Shown: positions 8,964 through 16,988, counted from the first letter of the stretch. The stretch is 64,000 nucleotides of DNA from UBA4416 sp040386075 (GCA_040386075.1 JAZKGE010000014.1:1-64000); one strand, 5' to 3'. Notes: generated by a model not told the origin, from the sequence alone. Translations and numbers: made by a program.

Positions 8964-9671
8964 ATGGAAACAACATTAGATGCAAAAAAATTCTTTATTC
9001 TTTACAAACCAAAAGATATTGTTAGTGGAGATTTTTACTATGCTATTTCTCATCAGCATCCAAATAGTGCTGTGGAAAAATTTTATCTGTGTACGGCAGA
9101 TTGTACAGGTCACGGTGTACCTGGAGCTTTTATGAGTATGCTAAACATTTCCTATTTAAATGAATCGATCATTGAAAAAAAGATCGCTAGCCCTAATCTG
9201 GTTCTGGACCATATTCGTGATGAGATCATATCATCGTTAAACCCTGAAGGAAGCGAAGAAGAGTCGAAAGATGGTATGGATTGTATTTTAGCCGCGTTTG
9301 ATTTTACTAATCTGGTAATGGAGTATGCAGCAGCAAATAATAGTTTTTACATTGTAAGGAATGGCGAATTGATCTCTTGTCCTGCGGATAAAATGCCTGT
9401 TGGAAAATACAATGATATGAAGCCTTTTACTTTAAGAAAGGTTGATCTACAAAAAGGCGACGTTGTTTATTCATTAACAGATGGCTATGCCGATCAGTTT
9501 GGAGGGCCAAAAGGCAAAAAATTCAAATACAAGCCTTTGGAAGAGCTTTTAGTAAATAATTACAAATTGCCAATGGACGAGCAAAAAAAGATTCTGGATG
9601 ACAGATTTGAAGGTTGGAAGGGAAATCTAGAACAGGTAGATGATGTGCTGTTGATTGGTATCAGAGTTTAA
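8964..9671 (+). CDS. Free-standing SpoIIE/PP2C-type serine phosphatase domain
   Basis: A 235-residue protein that is essentially only the SpoIIE/RsbU-type PPM phosphatase fold, with no signal peptide or membrane helix. Metal-site motifs are intact: 'YKPKDIVSGDFYY' (D18, D23), 'TADCTGHGVPGAFMSML' (D46), 'YSLTDGYADQFGG' (D173) and 'EQVDDVLLIGIRV' (D226/D227). It should therefore be an active Mn/Mg-dependent phosphoserine/phosphothreonine phosphatase in the cytoplasm. In this phylum the domain is usually fused behind a TPR-TM-coil module. Here it begins exactly where the flanking sensors end, in the middle of an operon of five such sensors. The substrate is not indicated: no anti-sigma-antagonist (STAS) or anti-sigma kinase gene lies nearby. 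Confidence 0.92.
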   Translation: METTLDAKKFFILYKPKDIVSGDFYYAISHQHPNSAVEKFYLCTADCTGHGVPGAFMSMLNISYLNESIIEKKIASPNLVLDHIRDEIISSLNPEGSEEESKDGMDCILAAFDFTNLVMEYAAANNSFYIVRNGELISCPADKMPVGKYNDMKPFTLRKVDLQKGDVVYSLTDGYADQFGGPKGKKFKYKPLEELLVNNYKLPMDEQKKILDDRFEGWKGNLEQVDDVLLIGIRV

Positions 9672-11039
9672 TTGAAACTATTCTATAAATATTTTATTTC
9701 TTGTATGTTTGTTTTGCTGTGCTCATTTCAGCAGCATTCGTATGCGCAAAATATTGATTCCCTAAAAAGTGCGCTTAAGCAAACTGCCGTTGATACGGTA
9801 AAAACCAGGATATTAAATAACCTTGGTCGGGTTTATTATGATCAGGGAAATTATTCAGAAGCCTTGATCTATCATACGGAAGCATTAAAGATCAGTAAGA
9901 AAACCGGCGATAAGGTTAGCATTGCCGGAGGCTACAATAACATTGGAATGATCAATGAAGCTCAGGGAAATTATGCAGAAGCTATTCATATGTTACTGGC
10001 CTCCTTAAAAACCTGGGAAGAATTAAAGAACGAAACACGCGTAACAGCCACATACATTAATGTTGCCATTATTTACATGGATAATAAAAATTATGACGAT
10101 GCTTTTAAAAATCTGAATAAAGCGTTGGTGCTTTCAAAAAAGCCGGGCAATGAAGTTTATCTCAGTTATACATATAACATATTAGGTCTCGTTTATTATT
10201 TTCAGAAAAAATTCAATAAAGCATTGGAAACGCATCAACTGGCGTTAGAAATAAGAGAGAAACTAGGGGATAAAAGTAGCATCTCGGATTCTTATTCTAA
10301 TATTGGCATCGTATATTATGATCTAGGCTCACAACTGAAAAAGCAAGGAAAAAAGGACAGTGCTTCGGTATGCTTTGATTTTGCCATAAAGAATTACAAG
10401 GCGGCCGAGAAGTTGATAGCTGAGGTTGGTAATATACAAAGTATGGCCAGCATCAATATTAATATGGGAAGCTTAAGTATTGAGCTTGAAAAATATGCAG
10501 AGGCAAAAAAGTATATACAAACCGGTTTAGACCTTTGTAAACAATCAGGTTCTAAAGAAGGCATCATGGAAGCCTATAACGGATTAACCCAACTGAGTGG
10601 TATTTTAAAGAATACAAAGGATGAATTTATGTATTATAAACTATATATCAGTTATCGGGATAGTTTAAGTAACGAAGAAAATATTAAAAAGATAACGCAA
10701 ACCCAGATGCAATATGAGTTTGACAAGAAAGATGCAGCAGCGAAATTAGAACAGGAAAAGAAAGAGGCCATCAGCCTGGCTGATAGTAAGAAACAAAAGA
10801 TCGTTCTATGGAGCATTAGCGGTATTTTAGTACCTGTGATCGCTTTCTCGGTTTTTGCTTATCGAAGTTATCTGCAAAAACAAAGGGCCAATGAAGCTAT
10901 TACCAAGCAAAAAGAGATCATCGAAGAAAAGCAGAAAGAGATCCTGGATTCTATTCACTATGCTAAGCGTATCCAAACCGCTTTACTAACCTCTGAGTGG
11001 TACATAGGGCGAAATCTGGATAAATTGAACCGGTCTTGA
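9672..11039 (+). CDS. TPR sensor with TM and phosphatase-type linker, no catalytic domain (sensor 5)
   Basis: A 455-residue paralogue. The best start is TTG at 9672, directly abutting the phosphatase stop (TAA 9669-9671) and in the same frame. Starting at the next ATG would remove the basic end of the signal peptide (KLFYKYFISCMFVLLC...YAQ). TPRs occupy about 45-320 ('NNLGRVYYDQGNYSEALIYH'), followed by 'MQYEFDKKDAAAKLEQEK', a membrane helix at about 376-399, and 'ILDSIHYAKRIQTALLTSEW' ending 'NLDKLNRS'. As the last gene of the operon, after the phosphatase, it shows that the truncated-sensor architecture is not just a 5' accident. No clear hairpin terminator follows. Confidence 0.83.
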   Translation: MKLFYKYFISCMFVLLCSFQQHSYAQNIDSLKSALKQTAVDTVKTRILNNLGRVYYDQGNYSEALIYHTEALKISKKTGDKVSIAGGYNNIGMINEAQGNYAEAIHMLLASLKTWEELKNETRVTATYINVAIIYMDNKNYDDAFKNLNKALVLSKKPGNEVYLSYTYNILGLVYYFQKKFNKALETHQLALEIREKLGDKSSISDSYSNIGIVYYDLGSQLKKQGKKDSASVCFDFAIKNYKAAEKLIAEVGNIQSMASININMGSLSIELEKYAEAKKYIQTGLDLCKQSGSKEGIMEAYNGLTQLSGILKNTKDEFMYYKLYISYRDSLSNEENIKKITQTQMQYEFDKKDAAAKLEQEKKEAISLADSKKQKIVLWSISGILVPVIAFSVFAYRSYLQKQRANEAITKQKEIIEEKQKEILDSIHYAKRIQTALLTSEWYIGRNLDKLNRS

Positions 11040-11175
11040 TCTTGTTCACATTTTATACATGGATTGTTAAATATTAACCCTTTTTGTCATTAAGTTTTCC
11101 AGTAATTTACTTTGAACTTTTGTAAATTTGCTTATTGTCTAAATCCGTAAATCAATAACGTAAATATATAATACA

Positions 11176-11559
11176 ATGGAAGTAACAGGTCAATTAAAAT
11201 TAAAGTACGACACACAAAAAGTAAGCGATAAATTTCAAAAAAGAGATTTCGTTTTAGCAACAGATCTAAGCACACCATACCCACAATTTGTGAGTTTTCA
11301 GGTAACGCAGGATAAATGCACCATGTTGGATTCTTTTAACCAGGGTGATGAGATAAAAGTTCAATTCAATTTACGTGGCCGTGAGTGGAATGGCCCACAA
11401 GGAATTAAATATTTCAATACATTAGAAGCCTGGAGAATAGAGAAAGTTGCTTCAGGACAGTCTTCAGCACCAGCTCAAAACAATTCAGGAATGCAAGAAA
11501 ACACAGCAGCTCCGGTATTCAATAGCAGTATTTCAGATAACGACGATTTACCGTTTTAA
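11176..11559 (+). CDS. DUF3127 family protein
   Basis: A 127-residue protein. Residues 1-90 match the Bacteroidota DUF3127 family as I remember it ('MEVTGQLKLKYDTQKVSDKF', 'FVSFQVTQDKCTMLD', 'REWNGPQGIKYFNTLEAW'). The remainder is a Ser/Ala/Gln/Asn-rich tail ending in the acidic 'SDNDDLPF', strikingly like the C-terminal tip of single-stranded DNA-binding proteins. The fold appears to be an OB-like small beta protein, and a nucleic-acid role is an inference from that tail. It is monocistronic, with a strong terminator immediately after it. Confidence 0.85.
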   Translation: MEVTGQLKLKYDTQKVSDKFQKRDFVLATDLSTPYPQFVSFQVTQDKCTMLDSFNQGDEIKVQFNLRGREWNGPQGIKYFNTLEAWRIEKVASGQSSAPAQNNSGMQENTAAPVFNSSISDNDDLPF

Positions 11560-11577
11560 TTAATACTATGGCGGAAG

Positions 11578-11621
11578 GCACAAGATAGAAGGCGCATTTG
11601 TCTTCGATCTTGTGCTTTTTT
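11578..11621 (+). terminator. Intrinsic terminator after the DUF3127 gene
   Basis: GCACAAGATAGAAG (11578-11591) pairs with CTTCGATCTTGTGC (11602-11615) with one mismatch, followed by a T6 tract. Because the T-tract ends at 11621, the asparaginase start must be the ATG at 11633 and not the GTG within the hairpin at 11612. Confidence 0.9.
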
Positions 11622-11632
11622 ATTTTAACTTT

Positions 11633-12658
11633 ATGAAAAAACCATCCATTTTACTTATCTACACAGGCGGCACCATTGGTATGATGCAGGATGTTCGAAC
11701 AGGTGAACTAAAACCTTTCAATTTCAAAGCACTCACCAAACAAATTCCTGAGTTGGAGAAATTTGATATCGAATTGTCATCTATTTCTTTCAAGCATCCC
11801 ATCGACTCTTCGAATATGCATCCTCGTGTATGGATAGAATTGGTAACTATAATCAAGGATAATTACAAGAAACATGATGGTTTTGTGATACTTCATGGAT
11901 CTGATACCATGTCGTTTACCGCAAGCGCGTTGAGTTTTATGTTAGAGAATCTTGATAAACCTGTTATTTTAACGGGTTCACAGTTACCCATTGGTATCAT
12001 CAGAACTGATGGGAAAGAAAATCTGATCACTGCTATTGAAATTGCAGCAGCACAAAAAAATAAAAAACCGATCGTTACTGAAGTCTGTATTTATTTTGAA
12101 TATAAACTGCACAGGGGCAATCGTACCTATAAATACAATTCAGCTCATTTTGATGCTTTCAAATCTCCTAACTATCCTGCATTAGCAGAAGCAGGTGTTA
12201 ATATTCAGTATAATCACTCTGCTTTACTAAAGCCTTCTAAGAAAGCTTTATCTGTTCATACAGAATTAGATAATGATATAGCTGTTTTAAAATTGTTTCC
12301 AGGTTTAAGCAAAAAAATAACCCTTGCCATTATCAATACAACCGGTATAAAAGCAGTGATTATTGAAACTTTTGGGGCAGGTAATGCCAGCACTGAGGAA
12401 TGGTTTATACAAGCATTAAAAAAGACAATCGATAAAGGTGTTATTATTTATAATGTGACCCAGTGTGCCGAGGGCAAAGTTATACAGGGAATGTATGAAA
12501 CCAGTAGTCAGCTCAAAAAGATAGGTGTGGTAAGCGGGCATGATATTACCTTTGAAAGTGCTATAACCAAGCTAATGTATGTATTAGGTAAAAAAGTTTC
12601 AGTTACAAAAGCAAAACAACTCCTGGAAACAAATTTAAGCGGAGAAATCACAATTTAA
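11633..12658 (+). CDS. ansA: Type I (cytoplasmic) L-asparaginase
   Basis: A 341-residue protein with both conserved threonine motifs of bacterial asparaginases: 'IYTGGTIGMM' near the N-terminus and 'VILHGSDTMSFTASAL' at about 80-95. It hydrolyses L-asparagine to aspartate and ammonia. There is no signal peptide, the length is that of the cytoplasmic type I enzyme, and 'LTGSQLPIG' is typical of this branch. The ATG at 11633 is chosen because an earlier GTG lies inside the upstream terminator. folB follows after 21 bp, so the two are probably co-transcribed although they are not in the same pathway. Confidence 0.92.
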   Translation: MKKPSILLIYTGGTIGMMQDVRTGELKPFNFKALTKQIPELEKFDIELSSISFKHPIDSSNMHPRVWIELVTIIKDNYKKHDGFVILHGSDTMSFTASALSFMLENLDKPVILTGSQLPIGIIRTDGKENLITAIEIAAAQKNKKPIVTEVCIYFEYKLHRGNRTYKYNSAHFDAFKSPNYPALAEAGVNIQYNHSALLKPSKKALSVHTELDNDIAVLKLFPGLSKKITLAIINTTGIKAVIIETFGAGNASTEEWFIQALKKTIDKGVIIYNVTQCAEGKVIQGMYETSSQLKKIGVVSGHDITFESAITKLMYVLGKKVSVTKAKQLLETNLSGEITI

Positions 12659-12679
12659 AAATCATTTAAAAATATAAAA

Positions 12680-13033
12680 ATGAAAAATCAGATCAACGTA
12701 GAAGGTATCCGTTTATACGCTTACCATGGTTGTTTGCCAGAAGAAACAAAGGTAGGAGGTGAGTATATTGTAGATGTTTATATGGTTTATGATTTTCATG
12801 AGGCCGCTGTAAAAGATGATCTGAATCTGACCATTGATTATTGTACGGTATTTGAGATTTGTAAAAAAGAAATGGCTGTTCCCTCTAAGTTGATCGAGCA
12901 TGTAGGAAAAAGAATCTATGACAAGATCATTCATACGTTTCCAAAACTCATTGAAACAAAAGTAAAGATCACTAAGTTGTTACCACCTATGAATGGGCCG
13001 GTTGATAAGGTTTCTATAGTGATCGAAGATTAA
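12680..13033 (+). CDS. folB: Dihydroneopterin aldolase
   Basis: A 117-residue protein of the FolB tunnel-fold family. 'INVEGIRLYAYHGCLPEE' is the signature N-terminus including the substrate-anchoring Glu, and 'TIDYCTVFEI' and 'LIEHVGKRI' follow in order. It converts 7,8-dihydroneopterin to 6-hydroxymethyl-7,8-dihydropterin and glycolaldehyde in folate synthesis. The length is normal. A palindromic repeat-like element follows 15 bp after the stop. Confidence 0.93.
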   Translation: MKNQINVEGIRLYAYHGCLPEETKVGGEYIVDVYMVYDFHEAAVKDDLNLTIDYCTVFEICKKEMAVPSKLIEHVGKRIYDKIIHTFPKLIETKVKITKLLPPMNGPVDKVSIVIED

Positions 13034-13048
13034 ATGAAATGAAGATAC

Positions 13049-13104
13049 GTCACCCTGACCTTGATTCAGGGTATCATGAGATGCCGAATCAAGTTAAGCA
13101 TGAC
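13049..13104. repeat. Imperfect palindromic repeat-like element
   Basis: GTCACCCTGACCTTGATTC (13049-13067) pairs with GAATCAAGTTAAGCATGAC (13086-13104) at 15 of 19 positions. It fills the gap between convergent folB and the zinc-finger gene and ends one base from the latter's stop. It resembles the 'GTCA...CTTGATTCAGG' class of dispersed intergenic palindromes seen in many Bacteroidota. It may also act as a bidirectional 3' end. Confidence 0.6.
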
Positions 13105-13105
13105 A

Positions 13106-13465
13106 TCATGAATCGGCTTTCCTCTTAACCAATAAATAATAATTTCCTTCAATAGGTAAATAACCGTATTCGTAACAAAATTTATAAGCCTTGCCTTCTT
13201 TGGTAGTTACAATGTGTGTATGGTAAGAAAAATTAAAACTTTTATCCATTAATTTTTGCTGAGAAACTTTCGCGGTTTCACCGGTCAGCAATTCGCTCAT
13301 AATGCGTCTGTTCTTTCTTAAAATATTGGTAATGTTACGCACGTAGTTTGTGCTATCACTGTTTAATTTATTGTTATGGCTGTTGCGACACAGGTCGCTG
13401 CAAAATTTCTTGTCAATACGCCCCTTAAAGGCTTCACCACATTCCAAACATAATTTTTTTTCCAT
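13106..13465 (-). CDS. Small zinc-finger protein of unknown function
   Basis: A 119-residue protein from ATG 13465. In-frame upstream ATGs at 13471 and 13501 would overlap nadE, while 13465 lies just after the nadE stop. The N-terminus is a four-cysteine Zn site ('CLECGEAFKGRIDKKFCSDLC'), the type found in small Zn-ribbon or DNA-binding proteins. It is followed by a basic Asn/Arg-rich helix ('RNITNILRKNRRIMSELL') and a beta-rich C-terminus ('AYKFCYEYGYLPIEGNYYLL'). The layout suggests nucleic-acid binding, but I do not recognise a named family. It is probably co-transcribed with nadE. Confidence 0.75.
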   Translation of the reverse strand: MEKKLCLECGEAFKGRIDKKFCSDLCRNSHNNKLNSDSTNYVRNITNILRKNRRIMSELLTGETAKVSQQKLMDKSFNFSYHTHIVTTKEGKAYKFCYEYGYLPIEGNYYLLVKRKADS

Positions 13466-13470
13466 AACCA

Positions 13471-14250
13471 TTATTTTAAAAAATCTTTTGGGATCAAACA
13501 TACAGGTATGGGATCCATCTTATGTTTATTGGCTCTGTTTCTGCCCTGATAGATCTGCATCACTGTGCTTTGTCGTTCGCTCAACTTGTGGTTTTCCTTG
13601 TTCTCAAGATACAACATAGCCCATTCCAGCTCATCATAACTGGCGCCTATTTGGTCTTCATCCGTTCTTCCATCAGCAAATAGTCCATCAGTTGGCCTTG
13701 CATTTAAAATAGTATTCACTACACCAACTTTAGCTGCTAAAGCATATACCTGAGATTTCATCAGATCGGCAATTGGGCTTACATCAACGCCTCCATCCCC
13801 GTATTTGGTATAAAAGCCAATACCAAAGTCTTCTACTTTATTGCCTGTGCCGGCAACCAATAATTTATGGTGTCCTGCGTATGCATACAATGTGGTCATG
13901 CGTAACCTGGCCCTGGTATTTGCCATGGTTAAAAAATCCTGTACCTCTTTATCGTATGTTTTTTCCATTTCTTCGAAAATGGGAGTTAGGTTAACTTCGG
14001 CACTGCTTACATTGCTGTAATTTTTTTTAAGCCATTCTATGTGTTCATTGCCCCTGTCGTATTCTGTTTTGTATTGCCTGATGGGCATGTTTAAGCAAAT
14101 TACTTTTTTGCCGGTTAAAGCACAAAGCGTTGAAGTTAGAGCTGAATCAATACCACCGGAGATACCAATAACAAAACCTTCTGTTCTTGAAGTATCAGAG
14201 TATGATTTTAACCAGCTAACAATATGATCAATAATTTCCTGATGTTTCAT
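13471..14250 (-). CDS. nadE: NH3-dependent NAD+ synthetase
   Basis: A 259-residue protein. 'GFVIGISGGIDSALTSTLC' is the ATP pyrophosphatase P-loop, and 'LLVAGTGNKVEDFGIGFYTK' and 'DGGVDVSPIADLMKSQVY' are the conserved NadE substrate motifs. It amidates deamido-NAD+ to NAD+ using ATP and ammonia. No glutaminase (nitrilase) domain is present, so it belongs to the short ammonia-dependent class. In gliding Bacteroidota nadE is often found near gldB, and here gldB lies about 1 kb away on the other strand. Confidence 0.95.
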   Translation of the reverse strand: MKHQEIIDHIVSWLKSYSDTSRTEGFVIGISGGIDSALTSTLCALTGKKVICLNMPIRQYKTEYDRGNEHIEWLKKNYSNVSSAEVNLTPIFEEMEKTYDKEVQDFLTMANTRARLRMTTLYAYAGHHKLLVAGTGNKVEDFGIGFYTKYGDGGVDVSPIADLMKSQVYALAAKVGVVNTILNARPTDGLFADGRTDEDQIGASYDELEWAMLYLENKENHKLSERQSTVMQIYQGRNRANKHKMDPIPVCLIPKDFLK

Positions 14251-14280
14251 ATGTATAATTACAATACTATAAAAATAAAA

Positions 14281-14303
14281 AATCCCGGATAAAAGCCGGG
14301 ATT
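14281..14303 (-). terminator. Intrinsic terminator downstream of the beta-barrel gene
   Basis: AATCCCGG (14281-14288) and CCGGGATT (14296-14303) form a perfect 8-bp stem with a 7-nt loop. Reading the minus strand it is followed by a T-rich tract (A-rich on plus at 14271-14280). A T7 run on the plus side could make it work in both directions. Confidence 0.85.
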
Positions 14304-14325
14304 TTTTTCATTAAAATGCGTGTGA

Positions 14326-15189
14326 TTAGAATAAAACGCCGAGATTGATCTGTATACCATCTGTAAAAGCACTTTGTTTGGAGGCCGCAGGAACGGTTTC
14401 CAAATTCAGATTATCTTTGATTTTATCAACCATAATTTCCGATTTAGGTTGGTATTGATTTATAAAGCCTCGAAGATAATTGATACTTATAAAAACAGAT
14501 GTGTTACCTGATAAGTTGTATTCAAGTCCCAAGCCTACATTTAATCCTACATTAACTGGAATTAAATCTCCGCTAGGTTTCATATCAGTAATTGTACTGG
14601 TTCCATTGGCGTCATAAGTGTCTGTAGCTAAATTATACTTTAATTCCGTTATTTCGTCTGTAGCTCTGAATTTAGTTTGGATAGCTATATTTCCACCAAA
14701 CATACCAAAGTACTTAAAGCCGGAAATATCTTTAGTCATTAATTTTAATAAAACAGGAATTGTCACGTAAGTAGTTTTAATTGCCCTGCTTTTTATCTCA
14801 TAAAATTTCCTTCCATCCGTATTATTAGCGTCCATGTCAAAAGTTGTATTACCAAAATTGGTTTCCTTTGAATCAATATATTCATTATCTTTTGTTAATA
14901 CATAACCTTGGCCGTTTTTATAGTTTTGTTTACCGCCTAAGAAATCTCCACCAATTCCGGTAACAAATGACGCCGTTGAATTTATTCTGAATTCAGTTTG
15001 TAGTCCAAATCCAAATCCAAACTTTGCTCCTGATCTTTCCAAAAATTTATTATCACCACTTCTAAGCCAAGTAGGTGTGGGGGTTACCTTCAATCCAAAA
15101 CGAAATTTTTTATCATTTTCTGTTTCCTGCGCAATAAACGAATTAGCTAACAATAATGTGCTGGAAACTATAAGTAAAACCTTTTTCAT
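14326..15189 (-). CDS. Outer-membrane beta-barrel protein (PorT-like fold)
   Basis: A 287-residue protein from ATG 15189, chosen because it begins a clear signal peptide (MKKVLLIVSSTLLLANSFIAQ); the frame is open further upstream without one. The mature part alternates polar and hydrophobic residues with many Gly and aromatic strand ends ('RFGLKVTPTPTWLRSG', 'FGFGFGLQTEFRI', 'VNVGLNVGLGLEYNLSG') and ends 'GIQINLGVLF', typical of 8-10-stranded Bacteroidota barrels. No enzymatic motif is seen. It is transcribed divergently from gldB with only 52 bp between them, so the two promoters must lie close together or overlap. Confidence 0.8.
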   Translation of the reverse strand: MKKVLLIVSSTLLLANSFIAQETENDKKFRFGLKVTPTPTWLRSGDNKFLERSGAKFGFGFGLQTEFRINSTASFVTGIGGDFLGGKQNYKNGQGYVLTKDNEYIDSKETNFGNTTFDMDANNTDGRKFYEIKSRAIKTTYVTIPVLLKLMTKDISGFKYFGMFGGNIAIQTKFRATDEITELKYNLATDTYDANGTSTITDMKPSGDLIPVNVGLNVGLGLEYNLSGNTSVFISINYLRGFINQYQPKSEIMVDKIKDNLNLETVPAASKQSAFTDGIQINLGVLF

Positions 15190-15241
15190 ATGTTTATTTT
15201 TTATATAATTTAACTCTTGTAAAATTAATATAATTTTTGGT

Positions 15242-16264
15242 ATGAAAAGCTTTTTAAAAGTCATTGTCGTTGTTTTATTTGTTAATTTCTTAACTGCCTG
15301 TAAACACGATCAACTGGATATTGATACTTCTAACGTTGAACAGGAGCCTGTAGTGTTTAAGCGCCTCGACAAAGATGTATTTACATTGACGCCACAAAAC
15401 ACGCCACAAAAAATGAATGAATTTCAGGGAAAATATTCCACATTTTATTTGCGCTATATGTCATCTATTGTAAATAACGGTGGTAAAATGGATTCTTTAT
15501 ATTCTGAAACGCTTTTAAGATTCATTTCCAATAAAGATATTCAAACAGCTCGTAACGATCTTAATAAAACCTTTTCGGATAATGATATTGAATTAACTGG
15601 TGATGAAATGACTGAAGCCATTAAACGATTTAAAGTGTTTTTTCCTAAACGAAAAACACCAAAGCAGTTTGTTACTTTTATGAGTGGTTTTCAGTACAAT
15701 GTTGTATACGTAGATTCGACTTTAGGAATTGGTTTGGATATGTATCTCGGAAATAAGAATGAATTTTACAGCATGATGCAATTGCCTAATTTCAGAACAC
15801 GTACCATGAATAAAGAACATGTATTGTCGGATGCGGTTCGCGGCTGGGTTATTACAGAGTTTGATAATGCTGATCCGGTAAATAATTTATTAAGTCACAT
15901 GATATTTTACGGTAAAATATTTTATGTATGCGATGGTTTATTGCCAAATGTTCAGGATTCGATAAAAATGGGTTACACAACAGCACAAATGAACTATTGC
16001 AATAAGTACGAAAAAAACTTATGGGGCTTTTTCGCAAAAGACAATAAGTTGTATGACAACGACCTGAAACTTGTTTCTGAGTTTACAAGCGATGGTCCTT
16101 TTACCAGAGCTATTAGTAAAGAATGTCCTCCGCGTATTGCCATGTGGCTAGGGCGACAAATTGTAAGATCTTATATGGAGCATAATAGTAATGTGACCGT
16201 TGAAGACCTGATGAACGAAAAAGATGCACAGAAAATTTTGTCGCGATCAAAATATAAACCATAA
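15242..16264 (+). CDS. gldB: Gliding motility lipoprotein GldB
   Basis: A 340-residue protein with a lipoprotein signal peptide ending in the lipobox 'LTAC' (C20). Conserved GldB segments are recognisable: 'VVFKRLDKDVF', 'YSTFYLRYM', 'VRGWVITEFD' and 'LLSHMIFYGKIFYVCDGLLP'. GldB is essential for gliding in Flavobacterium and is a cell-envelope lipoprotein associated with the gliding/T9SS machinery. Its usual partner gldC is not visible downstream; a SprT-like gene follows instead. The family also occurs in non-gliding T9SS-bearing species, so motility itself is not proven. Confidence 0.88.
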   Translation: MKSFLKVIVVVLFVNFLTACKHDQLDIDTSNVEQEPVVFKRLDKDVFTLTPQNTPQKMNEFQGKYSTFYLRYMSSIVNNGGKMDSLYSETLLRFISNKDIQTARNDLNKTFSDNDIELTGDEMTEAIKRFKVFFPKRKTPKQFVTFMSGFQYNVVYVDSTLGIGLDMYLGNKNEFYSMMQLPNFRTRTMNKEHVLSDAVRGWVITEFDNADPVNNLLSHMIFYGKIFYVCDGLLPNVQDSIKMGYTTAQMNYCNKYEKNLWGFFAKDNKLYDNDLKLVSEFTSDGPFTRAISKECPPRIAMWLGRQIVRSYMEHNSNVTVEDLMNEKDAQKILSRSKYKP

Positions 16265-16343
16265 AAGTACCAAACAAGTAAGCTCAATGATATAAGTTTA
16301 TTACTCTATATTCTAGTGCCTTTGATTTTTAATTGTCTCTATC

Positions 16344-16988
16344 ATGACCCTCCGCGAACAACAAATACAACGTAATTCGGATATACTAAGGAAGTATATT
16401 CCTGAATTTGCTGTACCACAAATTGCGATATGGATTATTGAATTTGATTTTAAATTGAAGATCACCAAAGAGCGAAGTACAAAACTGGGCGATTATACTT
16501 CGCCACGAGATGGATTAAACCATACAATCACGATCAATCATAATTTAAATCCTTATTCTTTTTTTATTACTCTGGTTCACGAGATAGCGCATTTAAAAAC
16601 GTTCAATGAATACCGCAACAGGGTTTTACCTCATGGCGAAGAGTGGAAACAGTCATTCAGAGATTTAATGATCCCATTTTTAAGTACGGATAATTTGCCT
16701 TTAGATGTGTTATATGCTTTGCGAAAATATCTGCAGAATCCGGCAGCTGCCAGTTGCAGTGATGATACTTTAATGCGCACATTAAAATTGTATGATACAC
16801 AGGATACAAACGGACATTTGATCCTGCTTGAGCATTTGCCTTACCGAACCCACTTTTTATATAATGGCTCCCGTATTTTCGAAAAGGGAGAAAAGCTAAG
16901 GAAGCGTTACCGCTGTAAGGAAATAAGCACCGGAACGGTTTACTTATTTAGTCCACTGGCAGAGGTGGAAGCCTTTGAACGACAATAA
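16344..16988 (+). CDS. SprT-like zinc metalloprotease domain protein
   Basis: A 214-residue protein with the metalloprotease motif 'FFITLVHEIAHLKTFNEY' (HExxH at about residues 79-83) followed by 'LPHGEEWKQSFRDLM', whose His/Glu complete the SprT-like pattern. Residues about 165-214 resemble a small C-terminal beta module ('GEKLRKRYRCKEISTGTVYL') as in SprT zinc-ribbon regions, but the full set of cysteines is not visible. It is predicted to be cytoplasmic. The substrate is unknown; relatives include the DNA-protein-crosslink protease Spartan, so a DNA-associated role is possible. Confidence 0.82.
   Translation: MTLREQQIQRNSDILRKYIPEFAVPQIAIWIIEFDFKLKITKERSTKLGDYTSPRDGLNHTITINHNLNPYSFFITLVHEIAHLKTFNEYRNRVLPHGEEWKQSFRDLMIPFLSTDNLPLDVLYALRKYLQNPAAASCSDDTLMRTLKLYDTQDTNGHLILLEHLPYRTHFLYNGSRIFEKGEKLRKRYRCKEISTGTVYLFSPLAEVEAFERQ

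Noticed and set aside
11123..11130. TAAATTTG before the DUF3127 gene as a -7 promoter box
   Set aside because: No TTG/TTTG at the required 17-23 bp upstream, so it is not better than chance in AT-rich DNA.
11612..11632. GTG start extending the asparaginase by seven residues
   Set aside because: It lies within the upstream terminator hairpin and T-tract; ATG 11633 gives the normal N-terminus.
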